Of a stretch of 39,607 bases of DNA, positions 15,871 through 23,242 are shown in pieces. The position numbers and the translations under genes are program-made. This stretch comes from CAYPGT01 sp964512985. Lineage in GTDB: Bacteria; Cyanobacteriota; Vampirovibrionia; LMEP-6097. The first letter of the stretch is position 1, and each line of letters begins with the position of its first letter. The notes under the pieces were generated by a model. The model was not told where the DNA came from. It did no database searches and saw only the letters and a list, made by a program, of their open reading frames with translations. The stretch covers positions 1-39,607 of the forward strand of contig CAZELI010000021.1 in assembly GCA_964512985.1 (NCBI GenBank), in the 5' to 3' direction.

Positions 15871-17098
15871 AACTGCTAATCCTATATTAAACAAAGCTCT
15901 AGATGGTAACCGTATTAGCGAAGCTGAAGCGATAGAGTTATTCCATAAAGCTTCACCTCTAGATCTAGCTTATACCGCTAATGTTTTGCGTGAGCGCAAA
16001 CATGCTAACGATGAACCTACTACTTATGTAGTCCAGCGTAATATTAATTACTCGAATGTTTGTACTGCAAACTGCACCTTCTGTGCGTTCTATACACCCC
16101 CCGCCTCCGCTGACGCTTCGGCGGGCAAGCCCTTAAGTGATACTTCAGTAACCAAGCCCTCAAGCTTTCCTAAAGCTTATGTTTTAGATTACGAAACACA
16201 AATGAAACCTAAGATAGAAGAGTTAATCGCTATCTCTGGTACAGAGATACTCTTACAAGGCGGTCACAATCCTGCTCTTGGCATAGAATACTATGTGGAT
16301 TTATTTCAAAGAATCAAGAGAGACTTCCCAGGTGTCACTCTACACGCTCTAAGTCCAGCAGAAATAATTCATATCACTGAGAAGAGAATTACTCCTGTAG
16401 AAGATTATGGTGATGCTACTAATCGTAAGACCATAGTCAAACCAAACATGCAGCAAGTGAAAGAAACCTTGTTAACACTTAAAGCAGCAGGCATGGATTC
16501 ATTACCAGGCGCTGGCGCAGAAGTATTAGTAGAATCTGTACGTAAGATTATTGCTCCGCTTAAAATTACTACACAGACCTGGTTAGACGTCATGGAAACT
16601 GCTCATAGTATAGGGTTCCGCTCATCGGCGACTATGATGTACGGGCATGTAGAAACTTATGAAGATAGAATAGAACACTTCAGGGTATTACGCGAGCTGC
16701 AAGATCGCACTCATGGATTCACTGCCTTCGTTACCTGGAACTTCCAGCGCGGCGACACTCCGCTCGGTAAGATCATGGACTCTATGGAGAAGCAAGGCAA
16801 GCTAGCTGCTTATAATCACAACTCAAGTGGTGAAGATTACTTACGTACTACTGCTATCGCCAGAATCTATCTTGATAACTTTGAGAATTTTCAAGCTAGC
16901 TGGGTAACCCAGGGGCATCAGTTAGGACAAGTGTCTTTAGCCTTCGGGTGTAATGACCTTGGCGGAAATATGATGGAAGAAAACGTAGTCTCTGCCGCTA
17001 ATACTACTCATAAAGCTAGTGTTAATGAAATGCGCTACTATATTGAAGCTACTGGCAAGCAAGCTCACCAGCGAGATACACAGTATAATTTAGTATAA
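15860..17098 (+). CDS. mqnC: Cyclic dehypoxanthinyl futalosine synthase (radical SAM)
   Basis: It catalyses the radical cyclisation of dehypoxanthine futalosine in the futalosine route to menaquinone. The [4Fe-4S] motif is CTANCTFC (Cys68, 72, 75). Further family marks are EILLQGGHNPALGIEYY, LHALSPAEI, AGMDSLPGAGAEVL, SSATMMYGHVETYEDRIEH, GFTAFVTWNFQ and the C-terminal GGNMMEENVVSAA. About 24 extra residues (TPPASADASAGKPLSDTSV...) lie between CAFY and AYVLDYE, where relatives have only a few; their DNA is a palindromic GC-rich insert. I chose the ATG pair at 15860/15863, which overlaps the DUF2283 stop. Other menaquinone genes are not in the window. Confidence 0.94.
   Translation: MMLKTANPILNKALDGNRISEAEAIELFHKASPLDLAYTANVLRERKHANDEPTTYVVQRNINYSNVCTANCTFCAFYTPPASADASAGKPLSDTSVTKPSSFPKAYVLDYETQMKPKIEELIAISGTEILLQGGHNPALGIEYYVDLFQRIKRDFPGVTLHALSPAEIIHITEKRITPVEDYGDATNRKTIVKPNMQQVKETLLTLKAAGMDSLPGAGAEVLVESVRKIIAPLKITTQTWLDVMETAHSIGFRSSATMMYGHVETYEDRIEHFRVLRELQDRTHGFTAFVTWNFQRGDTPLGKIMDSMEKQGKLAAYNHNSSGEDYLRTTAIARIYLDNFENFQASWVTQGHQLGQVSLAFGCNDLGGNMMEENVVSAANTTHKASVNEMRYYIEATGKQAHQRDTQYNLV
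16095..16135. repeat. GC-rich palindromic insert in frame inside mqnC
   Basis: Inverted repeat CCCGCC (16100-16105) / GGCGGG (16120-16125), with inner GC/GC pairs, in an otherwise AT-rich gene. It encodes PASADASAGKP just after the radical SAM cysteines. The coded pattern resembles SSFAKATLDKP in carA. Confidence 0.55.
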
Positions 17099-17397
17099 TG
17101 GACTCCCAAATTAAAAATCTTGAAGATCTAGAATCATTTTTAAACCAGAATAAAGTTTTTGATTTTTTTAACATTGAGAAAATTGGTGTTTTTGGATCTT
17201 TTGCAAGAGGTGAGAAAGCCAGAGACATAGATTTATTGATGTCCAACGCTAATATGAATAATAAAGGTCTATTTAGATACCTTTTGGATTTAGAAAAAAA
17301 AGCAGGAACCAAACTTGATTTTGTGATGGAAGAGTTTGCTAATCCAATAATTTTACGAAGGGCACAAAAGGATTTAAAATATGTTAGAAAGCATTGA
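17098..17397 (+). CDS. mntA: MNT-type nucleotidyltransferase antitoxin
   Basis: A minimal nucleotidyltransferase of 99 aa. The active-site strand GVFGSFARGEKARDIDLL gives the GS...DxD metal site, and LDFV near residue 77 provides the third acidic residue. In characterised MntA/HepT systems this protein adds AMP to a tyrosine of the HEPN partner and so silences it. Its ATG overlaps the mqnC stop by 1 bp (TAATG) and its 3' end overlaps the HEPN gene by 17 bp. Base use is more AT-rich than in the flanking mqnC and thrC, which suggests later arrival. Confidence 0.85.
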   Translation: MDSQIKNLEDLESFLNQNKVFDFFNIEKIGVFGSFARGEKARDIDLLMSNANMNNKGLFRYLLDLEKKAGTKLDFVMEEFANPIILRRAQKDLKYVRKH

Positions 17398-17827
17398 TGC
17401 TGACCTTGCAAGGTGTTTATCCATAATTAATTCTGGAGCCAAGATTCTTAGATATTCAAAAGATTTTGATTCAGCATTAACATTCTATGCTCATGATGAC
17501 CAAGCCTATTTTAATGCTTCTATAACTTTATTTACCAATATTGGTGAACAGGCTAATAAATTAAGTATCGAATTAAAATCAAAATATATGGACCTGGATT
17601 GGGATTTGATGATTTCATTTCGTAATAGAATTGTTCATGAATATCATGGTATCGATATTTGGATTGTATTTGGAATTATTCAAGATGAAATACCGTCGCT
17701 GATTCAGAGTATATATGAAATTATCAACACTGAAATTGCTTGTAATAATTTTAATAAAGAAGATTTACACGTGTTAATGAATGATCAATATTATAATTAT
17801 GTAGATTTTTCAAAATTTAAATCATGA
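17381..17827 (+). CDS. hepT: HEPN-domain toxin (HepT family)
   Basis: A 148-aa all-helical HEPN protein, the probable RNase toxin of the pair. RNRIVHEYHGID carries the exact Rx4HxY motif: Arg and His form the catalytic site and Tyr is the known AMP-acceptor in HepT. It overlaps mntA by 17 bp at its start and thrC by 4 bp (ATGA) at its end, so all three must be translated from one message. The C-terminal part (NNFNKEDLHVLMNDQYYNY) extends beyond the minimal HEPN domain. Like mntA it is AT-rich. Whether it cleaves mRNA or tRNA cannot be read from sequence. Confidence 0.85.
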   Translation: MLESIDADLARCLSIINSGAKILRYSKDFDSALTFYAHDDQAYFNASITLFTNIGEQANKLSIELKSKYMDLDWDLMISFRNRIVHEYHGIDIWIVFGIIQDEIPSLIQSIYEIINTEIACNNFNKEDLHVLMNDQYYNYVDFSKFKS

Positions 17828-18918
17828 TATACCAAGGCACTATTCTTAAATACTCACAGTACCTCTCAGTCGATAATCGCACTCCGATTATTAGTATCAA
17901 CGAAGGTCAAACTCCGCTAGTGCCAGCGCCACATATTGCAAAGCTCACTAAAGTACCGGGTCTTAAAGTTTATCTCAAGATAGAAGGGCTTAATCCCACT
18001 GGCTCTTTCAAGGATCGTGGCATGACCATGGCAGTGTCTAAAGCTGTAGAGAAAGGCGCTAAGCGTATCATCTGTGCTAGCACAGGGAACACTTCAGCTT
18101 CAGCAGCAGCATATGCAGCGCGCGCTCGAGGACTAGGTTACGAACTAGATTGCTATGTGATTATTCCTGCTGGCTATGTAGCGCTGGGTAAACTTTCGCA
18201 AGCAATGATTTATGGAGCGAAGGTTATTCAAATAGAAGGAAACTTCGATGTAGCACTCAATATAGTGAAAGATCTATCAGCACAGTATCCTATAGAATTA
18301 GTGAACTCTATCAATCCTTATCGCATCGAAGGACAGAAGACCTCAGCATACGAGATCTGCGATGAACTCGAAGCTGCACCAGACTATCTCTGTATACCTG
18401 TGGGCAACGCTGGTAACATCACTGCTTACTGGGCTGGATTCAAGGACTATATCAAGAACCCATCAGCCAGACCTAAGATGTATGGTTTCCAAGCAGAGGG
18501 TGCTGCACCTATAGTTAAGGGTCACATCATCGAGAAACCAGAAACTGTCGGAACAGCGATCCGTATCGGTAATCCAGCTAGCTGGAAACAAGCAGAGGTA
18601 GCGCGCGATGAATCTAAGGGACTTATAGACTCTGTTACAGACGATGAGATGCTTGAAGCTTACCGCATAATTCATGCTTCAGAAGGTTATGCTTGTGAAC
18701 CTGCTTCTGCCGCTAGCGTCGCTGGTCTACTGAAAGCCGCTCGCCAAGGGAAGCTCATGCCAGAATCTACCGTAGTCTGTGTGCTCACTGGTAACGGGCT
18801 GAAAGATCCGAAGACTGCAATCGATCAATCTGACTTCAAATCTGCAGAGAAAGTTTATAACGCAGATATTAATGAGATAGCTAAGGCGCTTTCTTTAGGT
18901 TCGGCGCTTAAGCTGTAG
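17824..18918 (+). CDS. thrC: Threonine synthase
   Basis: A PLP enzyme that converts O-phosphohomoserine to threonine. The cofactor lysine is Lys63 in NPTGSFKDRG. The phosphate-binding CASTGNTSASAAAYAARARG, substrate-region ELVNSINPYRIEGQKT, PVGNAGNITAYW and the C-terminal VVCVLTGNGLKDP all match the short (about 350-aa) bacterial class. At 364 aa it is complete. ATG 17824 overlaps the hepT stop, so it looks translationally coupled to the toxin. The 3' end overlaps the convergent gene at 18908 by 11 bp. No homoserine genes are adjacent. Confidence 0.96.
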   Translation: MIYQGTILKYSQYLSVDNRTPIISINEGQTPLVPAPHIAKLTKVPGLKVYLKIEGLNPTGSFKDRGMTMAVSKAVEKGAKRIICASTGNTSASAAAYAARARGLGYELDCYVIIPAGYVALGKLSQAMIYGAKVIQIEGNFDVALNIVKDLSAQYPIELVNSINPYRIEGQKTSAYEICDELEAAPDYLCIPVGNAGNITAYWAGFKDYIKNPSARPKMYGFQAEGAAPIVKGHIIEKPETVGTAIRIGNPASWKQAEVARDESKGLIDSVTDDEMLEAYRIIHASEGYACEPASAASVAGLLKAARQGKLMPESTVVCVLTGNGLKDPKTAIDQSDFKSAEKVYNADINEIAKALSLGSALKL

Positions 18919-19441
18919 TAGTTTTTATAACAGCTTCTGGATGGGGTATTTCTTTCTTAAGACATTCAGCTGCAAAATTTCTAGCTCTCTTAGCAGTCAT
19001 AACCCAAGTTTCTAGCTTCGTTCTAGCTTCACTTAAAAATTCATCTATCCAACCTGGTTTAGTTATTGCAGCAAAATTTTCATCAGCAAGCCATTCACGA
19101 CAATTCTCGCGGATATCACCAACAGTAGTATCATGCACATAATCATCATCATCATCATTTCTGACGCGTATATTAGCTTCTTTTTCAGATGGAACCAGTC
19201 TAACGTCATCTTCAATGTCGGATGATAGGACTTCAGCCGTTTGTTTAAAAAAAGAATCTGGCTGGCTTAAAAGAGTCCCTATGTTATCTACATGCTCACT
19301 AGATTCCCCCACTCCTTCATCTTCAGGAAATATATTTAGCCTACCAAGTGGACTATTTAAGCTTCCTAATGATTCAGGCAAAATATCCCCTTGAATGTAT
19401 GCCCAATCAAAATTCGGTACTACTCTGTATTGTTCTGACAT
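18908..19441 (-). CDS. Unknown acidic protein
   Basis: I do not recognise a family. From ATG 19441 it has 177 aa and is strongly acidic, including a run NDDDDDYVHD near the middle and clusters of Glu/Asp in the N-terminal half. The C-terminal 70 residues (VGDIRENCREWLADENF, FLSEARTKLETWVMTAKRARNFAAECLKKE) look like amphipathic helices. There is no signal peptide or membrane segment. An in-frame TTG at 19459 exists, but TGCTAATAT ends 8 nt before the ATG. It is convergent with thrC and followed on the same strand by uppP, 38 nt after trmD-uppP's end. Confidence 0.6.
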   Translation of the reverse strand: MSEQYRVVPNFDWAYIQGDILPESLGSLNSPLGRLNIFPEDEGVGESSEHVDNIGTLLSQPDSFFKQTAEVLSSDIEDDVRLVPSEKEANIRVRNDDDDDYVHDTTVGDIRENCREWLADENFAAITKPGWIDEFLSEARTKLETWVMTAKRARNFAAECLKKEIPHPEAVIKTTTA

Positions 19442-19449
19442 AGAGCCAA

Positions 19450-19458
19450 ATATTAGCA
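19450..19458 (-). promoter_or_regulatory. Extended -10 promoter of the gene at 18908-19441
   Basis: On the minus strand it reads TGCTAATAT. The hexamer 19455-19450 ends 8 nt before ATG 19441, with no Shine-Dalgarno. Confidence 0.5.
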
Positions 19459-19496
19459 AGATAATTCATGCAATGTCAAGATTATCAAGATAAAAG

Positions 19497-20297
19497 TTAC
19501 CAAAAGGAAGTAAATAGTATCACCGCCAAAACCACTCTATAGACAATAAACCACTTTAAATCATGGTTTTTGAGGAATTTGATCATGAAATCTATAGCTA
19601 AATAGCCAACAACAAAGCTTGTTATAAATCCCAAAAATAAGGGAATAATACTAGAATCAGAGTTTATTCCGACTTCAACTAAGTCTTTTAGTGCAAGAAC
19701 TCCTGCGCCGGCCACAGCAGGTAAACCTACCAAAAACGAAAATCTTGCAGCAGAATCTCTACTTAATCCAGTAAACAATCCAGCAGAGATCGTTGATCCT
19801 GACCGAGAGACTCCAGGAAATAATGCGAGTGTCTGCATTAAACCTACGAAAAATATTTCTTTAATAGAAAGATCTTCGATGTTCTTGTGTACTTGTTTCT
19901 TCTTAGTGAATACATCAGCTAAGTACATTAGCACTGAACCGAGTAACAAAGTTATAACTATAGACATAGTAGATCTAATCAATTCAGATCCCCAGAAAGA
20001 TTTCAATCCAAAGCCAATCCCGATCACAGGTATAGTAGCAATGAGAATACCGATAGCAAGCTTACGGTCTGCTGGATGATCAGAAACAAAGCTCTTAAGC
20101 ATCACAAATACTTCCTTACGAAAATAAATAAGCGTAGCAGCAAGAGTTCCTAAATGTAGAAACGCATCCACTGCTAAGCCTGGATCACAGAAACCACAAA
20201 GCTTAGGCGCTATCACAAGATGAGCAGAGCTGCTAATAGGCAAGAACTCGGTGAGTCCTTGAATGACAGCTAGAATGAGGATATGAGTATATTCCAT
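19497..20297 (-). CDS. uppP: Undecaprenyl-diphosphatase
   Basis: An integral inner-membrane enzyme that recycles undecaprenyl diphosphate to the monophosphate carrier for peptidoglycan and other envelope polymers; its overexpression gives bacitracin resistance. At 266 aa it shows both active-site motifs: QGLTEFLPISSSAHL (residues 14-28) and FPGVSRSGSTISAG near 160, plus about eight hydrophobic helices. Its ATG overlaps the trmD stop by one base (TAATG), so it is co-translated with trmD. The stop is followed by 37 nt without an evident terminator. Confidence 0.97.
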   Translation of the reverse strand: MEYTHILILAVIQGLTEFLPISSSAHLVIAPKLCGFCDPGLAVDAFLHLGTLAATLIYFRKEVFVMLKSFVSDHPADRKLAIGILIATIPVIGIGFGLKSFWGSELIRSTMSIVITLLLGSVLMYLADVFTKKKQVHKNIEDLSIKEIFFVGLMQTLALFPGVSRSGSTISAGLFTGLSRDSAARFSFLVGLPAVAGAGVLALKDLVEVGINSDSSIIPLFLGFITSFVVGYLAIDFMIKFLKNHDLKWFIVYRVVLAVILFTSFW

Positions 20298-21070
20298 TAT
20301 TCTATTAAATCCTGTCTATAACGCTTAGTCAAATCTATAGCTTGCTTTAATCTCCAGAGAAATATATTTTTATGATCACCTTGCTGGAGTATCTCTGGAA
20401 TCCGCTTCCCATCGTACTCTACAGGACGCGTATATTGTGGGTATTCAAGAAGCTTCAATCCAATTAATTCTTCCTTAGATTTAAGCCCCACCTCCTCTAA
20501 GAACTCAGCAAGCTCACGTTTAGTTACTTGCAACTCTTCTAACTTCGCTAAATAATTTACTTCACTAAAACTTTCTTCATTGATACTAGTCTCATCTCCT
20601 AGTACACCCTGTATATGACGCAAAGTAGCATCGATAATAGTTAAAGCAGGAAGCTCACCACCAGTGAGTACATAGTCACCTACCGAGATCTCCATGGTAG
20701 CTCTATCTCTAATCCTCTGATCAAAGCCTTCATAGCGTCCACATAAAATTATCAAATGTTTCTTCTTAGACAATTCTTGAGCAAGCTGCTGATCAAACTT
20801 CTTGCCAGAAGGGCTTGTAACAATGATCGCTGCATGCTCATAATCAGGAATAGTTTCCAAACAATCTATAAAAGGCTGGCACTGCAAGACCATACCAGCA
20901 CCACCACCATAAGGAGTGTCATCTATACGCTTGTGTTTATCAGTAGTATAGTCACGTGGATTATGCACCTCTAAGTTATAGAGTTTTTTTTCTAAAGCTA
21001 TTCCTAAGACACTAGCCTTGCAGTAGCTAGTGATCATATCTGGAAATAAACTTAGTACGTCAATCCTCAT
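20297..21070 (-). CDS. trmD: tRNA (guanine37-N1)-methyltransferase
   Basis: A SPOUT-fold enzyme that methylates G37 of tRNAs to prevent frameshifting. MRIDVLSLFPDMI at the start, DDTPYGGGAGMVLQCQP, IVTSPSGKKFDQ, LILCGRYEGFDQRIRD, and the SAM-knot ISVGDYVLTGGELPALTIIDA are all intact; 257 aa is typical. The open frame continues 45 codons upstream, but those codons translate the type A repeat at 21099-21219, so I start at ATG 21070. The first gene of a trmD-uppP pair. In many bacteria trmD sits with rpsP, rimM and rplS, which are absent here. Confidence 0.97.
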   Translation of the reverse strand: MRIDVLSLFPDMITSYCKASVLGIALEKKLYNLEVHNPRDYTTDKHKRIDDTPYGGGAGMVLQCQPFIDCLETIPDYEHAAIIVTSPSGKKFDQQLAQELSKKKHLIILCGRYEGFDQRIRDRATMEISVGDYVLTGGELPALTIIDATLRHIQGVLGDETSINEESFSEVNYLAKLEELQVTKRELAEFLEEVGLKSKEELIGLKLLEYPQYTRPVEYDGKRIPEILQQGDHKNIFLWRLKQAIDLTKRYRQDLIE

Positions 21071-21098
21071 ATTATAATAATCATAAATAGAACCAGCC

Positions 21099-21219
21099 CC
21101 CGTTGCCGTCATCGCGAGGAGTCCGTCGAAACGAAGTGAAGACGGACGACGTGGCGATCCACTCCGGCGCTGGAATGGATTGCTTCGTCGCTTCGCTCCT
21201 CGCAATGACGGTTAACGGG
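21099..21219. repeat. Palindromic repeat type A, copy 3 (full length)
   Basis: The same element as at 15471: outer CCCGTT/AACGGG, ends CCGTCATCGCGAGGAG and CTCCTCGCAATGACGG, mini-hairpin stem GTCCGTC/GACGGAC with loop gaaacgaagtgaa, core GCGATCCA/TGGATTGC. On the right the flank continues to TATCGG, matching the left flank of copy 1. It lies between trmD and the lipoprotein gene. Confidence 0.95.
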
Positions 21220-21237
21220 TATCGGTTTGCCTTAAAT

Positions 21238-22356
21238 TTACTCATTCAGTAGCTCCGTTATCATCTTGAGCTTAGACGACCTAATATATTTAGCTCTAAA
21301 TGAAACTTGTATAAGATCGTTCAATCTATCTTGATCAAGTACCTCAGTAAATACCACCTTGCGAAAACTTGCAAGCAAGAAATCATAGTTCATATCTTTC
21401 TTGGTCATACGCACCAGATGCTTCTGAATTAGGCTTATAGACTCAGCTTCATTAGTTTGCAGATATTTAAGCACTTGATCTTGTTCCTTCACAAAGTTAT
21501 CCACCAGATCTTTATTCACCTTATAGAATTCGTTATCTACTACTAGTAGTGTCGTCGGAAACTTATTAATAAACTTAAGTTGATCATAGATAAAGGCATT
21601 TTCACTACCTTCTAATTCTTCTATCACTCCATAAGATGGTCTTTCAGCTAATTCAGTAACATTAATCATCTCTTTAGAAGCAAGTAAAGTACCCCAAGGT
21701 TCAGCTACCAGAGCAGCATCTATAGACCCAGTGAAAAACGCCATCTCCAGCTCGGCTGGATGTATTGGAATATATTGTAATTTCTTGTCAAAAGATATCA
21801 ACGGTAACTCCATCAGTGACTTGATCTGAGGATGAGTCGTCTCATAGCGCTTAGCTTGATCTTGCAAATGATTCACCAGAATCTTAGCTAATAGATCCTG
21901 AGTATTACCCCATTGCGGCACAGCGATCTTCTTAATATTGAAGCCCTTATCAGGTTCATAGAAACGAGGAAGTATAAGACTGTTACCACCAATGCAGCTC
22001 ACCTTGAGTAACTTCAGCTTCACACCTTTACTTAGTGCATTAATATAGGGACCAGGGCCTATATAACCCAGATCTAGATTATGAGTTAGCAGAGCATCTA
22101 GTAAATAACCACCTGAAGTAAACGATAATGACTCTGTCTTAGTGAACTTGCCTGCTTCCAAACCCACTATAGGAACGGCATGCGTCATATTCAATAAATA
22201 ACCCAAGCGTAGTTTATCAACCTTAATTACTTGCATGCGTTTAGAGCATGAAGTTAAGGACAAGCATAAAACTATCACCGTGAGTATAGGTGCCGTCATC
22301 CTGAGGAGCCTAGCGAAACGCAGTGAAGCTAGGCGACGTAAGGATCCACTACTCAT
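21238..22356 (-). CDS. Substrate-binding lipoprotein, NMT1/SsuA-like
   Basis: A periplasmic solute-binding protein of the nitrate/sulfonate/thiamine-precursor class, anchored by a lipid. LRLGYLLNMTHAVPIVGLEAG, LDLGYIGPGPYINAL and MAFFTGSIDAALVAEPWGTLLAS match the family. The lipobox is LTSC (Cys37). No permease or ATPase gene is adjacent, so the ligand is unknown. Two starts are possible: ATG 22356, three bases after the rplC stop, gives an Arg-rich n-region (SLRRLASLRFARLLR) encoded entirely by repeat copy 5; ATG 22299, formed by the repeat end GGATGACG, leaves a signal peptide with no charge. I favour 22356 because signal peptides need a basic n-region. Confidence 0.85.
   Translation of the reverse strand: MSSGSLRRLASLRFARLLRMTAPILTVIVLCLSLTSCSKRMQVIKVDKLRLGYLLNMTHAVPIVGLEAGKFTKTESLSFTSGGYLLDALLTHNLDLGYIGPGPYINALSKGVKLKLLKVSCIGGNSLILPRFYEPDKGFNIKKIAVPQWGNTQDLLAKILVNHLQDQAKRYETTHPQIKSLMELPLISFDKKLQYIPIHPAELEMAFFTGSIDAALVAEPWGTLLASKEMINVTELAERPSYGVIEELEGSENAFIYDQLKFINKFPTTLLVVDNEFYKVNKDLVDNFVKEQDQVLKYLQTNEAESISLIQKHLVRMTKKDMNYDFLLASFRKVVFTEVLDQDRLNDLIQVSFRAKYIRSSKLKMITELLNE
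22294..22353. repeat. Palindromic repeat type B, copy 5 (one arm)
   Basis: It has the end CCGTCATCCTGAGGAG, a mini-hairpin with stem GCCTAGC/GCTAGGC and loop gaaacgcagtgaa, then GGATCCACTACT. The second arm is missing. The loop matches the type A copies, while the stem differs by paired changes. It encodes the N-terminus of the lipoprotein on the minus strand. Confidence 0.88.
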
Positions 22357-22359
22357 GAG

Positions 22360-23040
22360 CTACTTAGCTTTCTTATTGTTATGGTTCCAAGACTTAACAC
22401 CATTAGCTTGAATTGAAACTACAGCACCAGGCTTACCTGAAACCGGTCCTTTCACAAGTAATAATCTTTGTTCTGGATCGTATTTAATAACCTTAACTTT
22501 AGTGATAGTTGTTACATTGTCACCCATGTGTGCAGGCATACGTTTACCAGGAAATACACGACCTGGAGTTGTACCAGCACCAAGTGAACCAATAATACGC
22601 TTAGATTTAGAACCATGACTACGTCTACCAACTCTCATGTTATAAAGCTTGATACCACTCTGGAACCCTTTACCAATCGAAGTGCTAGTAACATTAATCT
22701 TCTCAAGATCTTTGAAAAACTCTTCTGCGTTAACAGCATCACCAATGTTCATACCTTCGATATTTTCATTAACTCTAAACTCTTGAAGCTTAGATAAATT
22801 AGGTAAGTTTTTCTTTTGGAGGTTGCCTCTTTCTGGCTTAGTGAGAAGTTTTTCTCTCTTAGTGAAAGCTCCTACTTGCAGAGCGTTGTAACCATCACGT
22901 TCTTTAGTTTTAATATCAGTTACGATGTTCTCAGCAATCTGAATAATTGTTACTGGTACTGCATCACCCTCAGCATCAAACACTTGAGTCATGCCTATCT
23001 TCTTACCAATTAATCCGAAATCTTTAGTTGTTGTTGCCAT
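22360..23040 (-). CDS. rplC: Ribosomal protein L3
   Basis: A large-subunit protein that contacts 23S rRNA near the peptidyl-transferase centre and initiates assembly. IGKKIGMTQVFDAEGDAVPVTIIQ is the N-terminal signature; SHGSKSKRIIGSLGAGTTPGRVFPGKRMPAHMG is the central loop region, in which the usual bulky GxxxRHGFKGG segment before SHGS is altered (FQSGIKLYNMRVGRR). At 226 aa it is complete. The start has a strong site, CAGGAG, 6 nt before ATG. Unusually, rplD, rplW and rplB do not follow and rpsJ does not precede; the gene is outside any S10 operon and is followed directly by a lipoprotein gene. Confidence 0.96.
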   Translation of the reverse strand: MATTTKDFGLIGKKIGMTQVFDAEGDAVPVTIIQIAENIVTDIKTKERDGYNALQVGAFTKREKLLTKPERGNLQKKNLPNLSKLQEFRVNENIEGMNIGDAVNAEEFFKDLEKINVTSTSIGKGFQSGIKLYNMRVGRRSHGSKSKRIIGSLGAGTTPGRVFPGKRMPAHMGDNVTTITKVKVIKYDPEQRLLLVKGPVSGKPGAVVSIQANGVKSWNHNNKKAK

Positions 23041-23242
23041 AATTTTCTCCTGTTTTTTTATTAGACTTGAGTCTCATCGTTAGAGTAACTTCGAAACTAG
23101 TCTATCTATACAAGGCCCAAACCTAAGTTAAGACCCACACCTAAGCACAGTATTCTATGGCATAGAACCTTCATGCATAAGCGTAAGGCTAGATTTTAGC
23201 AATTAGGGACTTAGTATCAATATTAAGAAAAGATGAGCTAAA
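23041..23242 (-). promoter_or_regulatory. Leader region of rplC with tandem repeat and palindrome
   Basis: A 202-nt non-coding stretch. Toward rplC it holds a perfect palindrome TTCTATGGCATAGAA (23153-23167), then two direct copies of a 16-nt unit (AAGGCCCAAACCTAAG at 23112-23127 and AAGACCCACACCTAAG at 23130-23145, plus-strand reading), and CAGGAG before the start. A regulatory role, for example an r-protein leader, is inference; I do not recognise a known leader class. Confidence 0.4.

Noticed and set aside
21071..21205. Upstream extension of trmD by 45 codons
   Set aside because: The codons belong to the type A repeat; TrmD proteins begin at MRIDVLSLFPDM.
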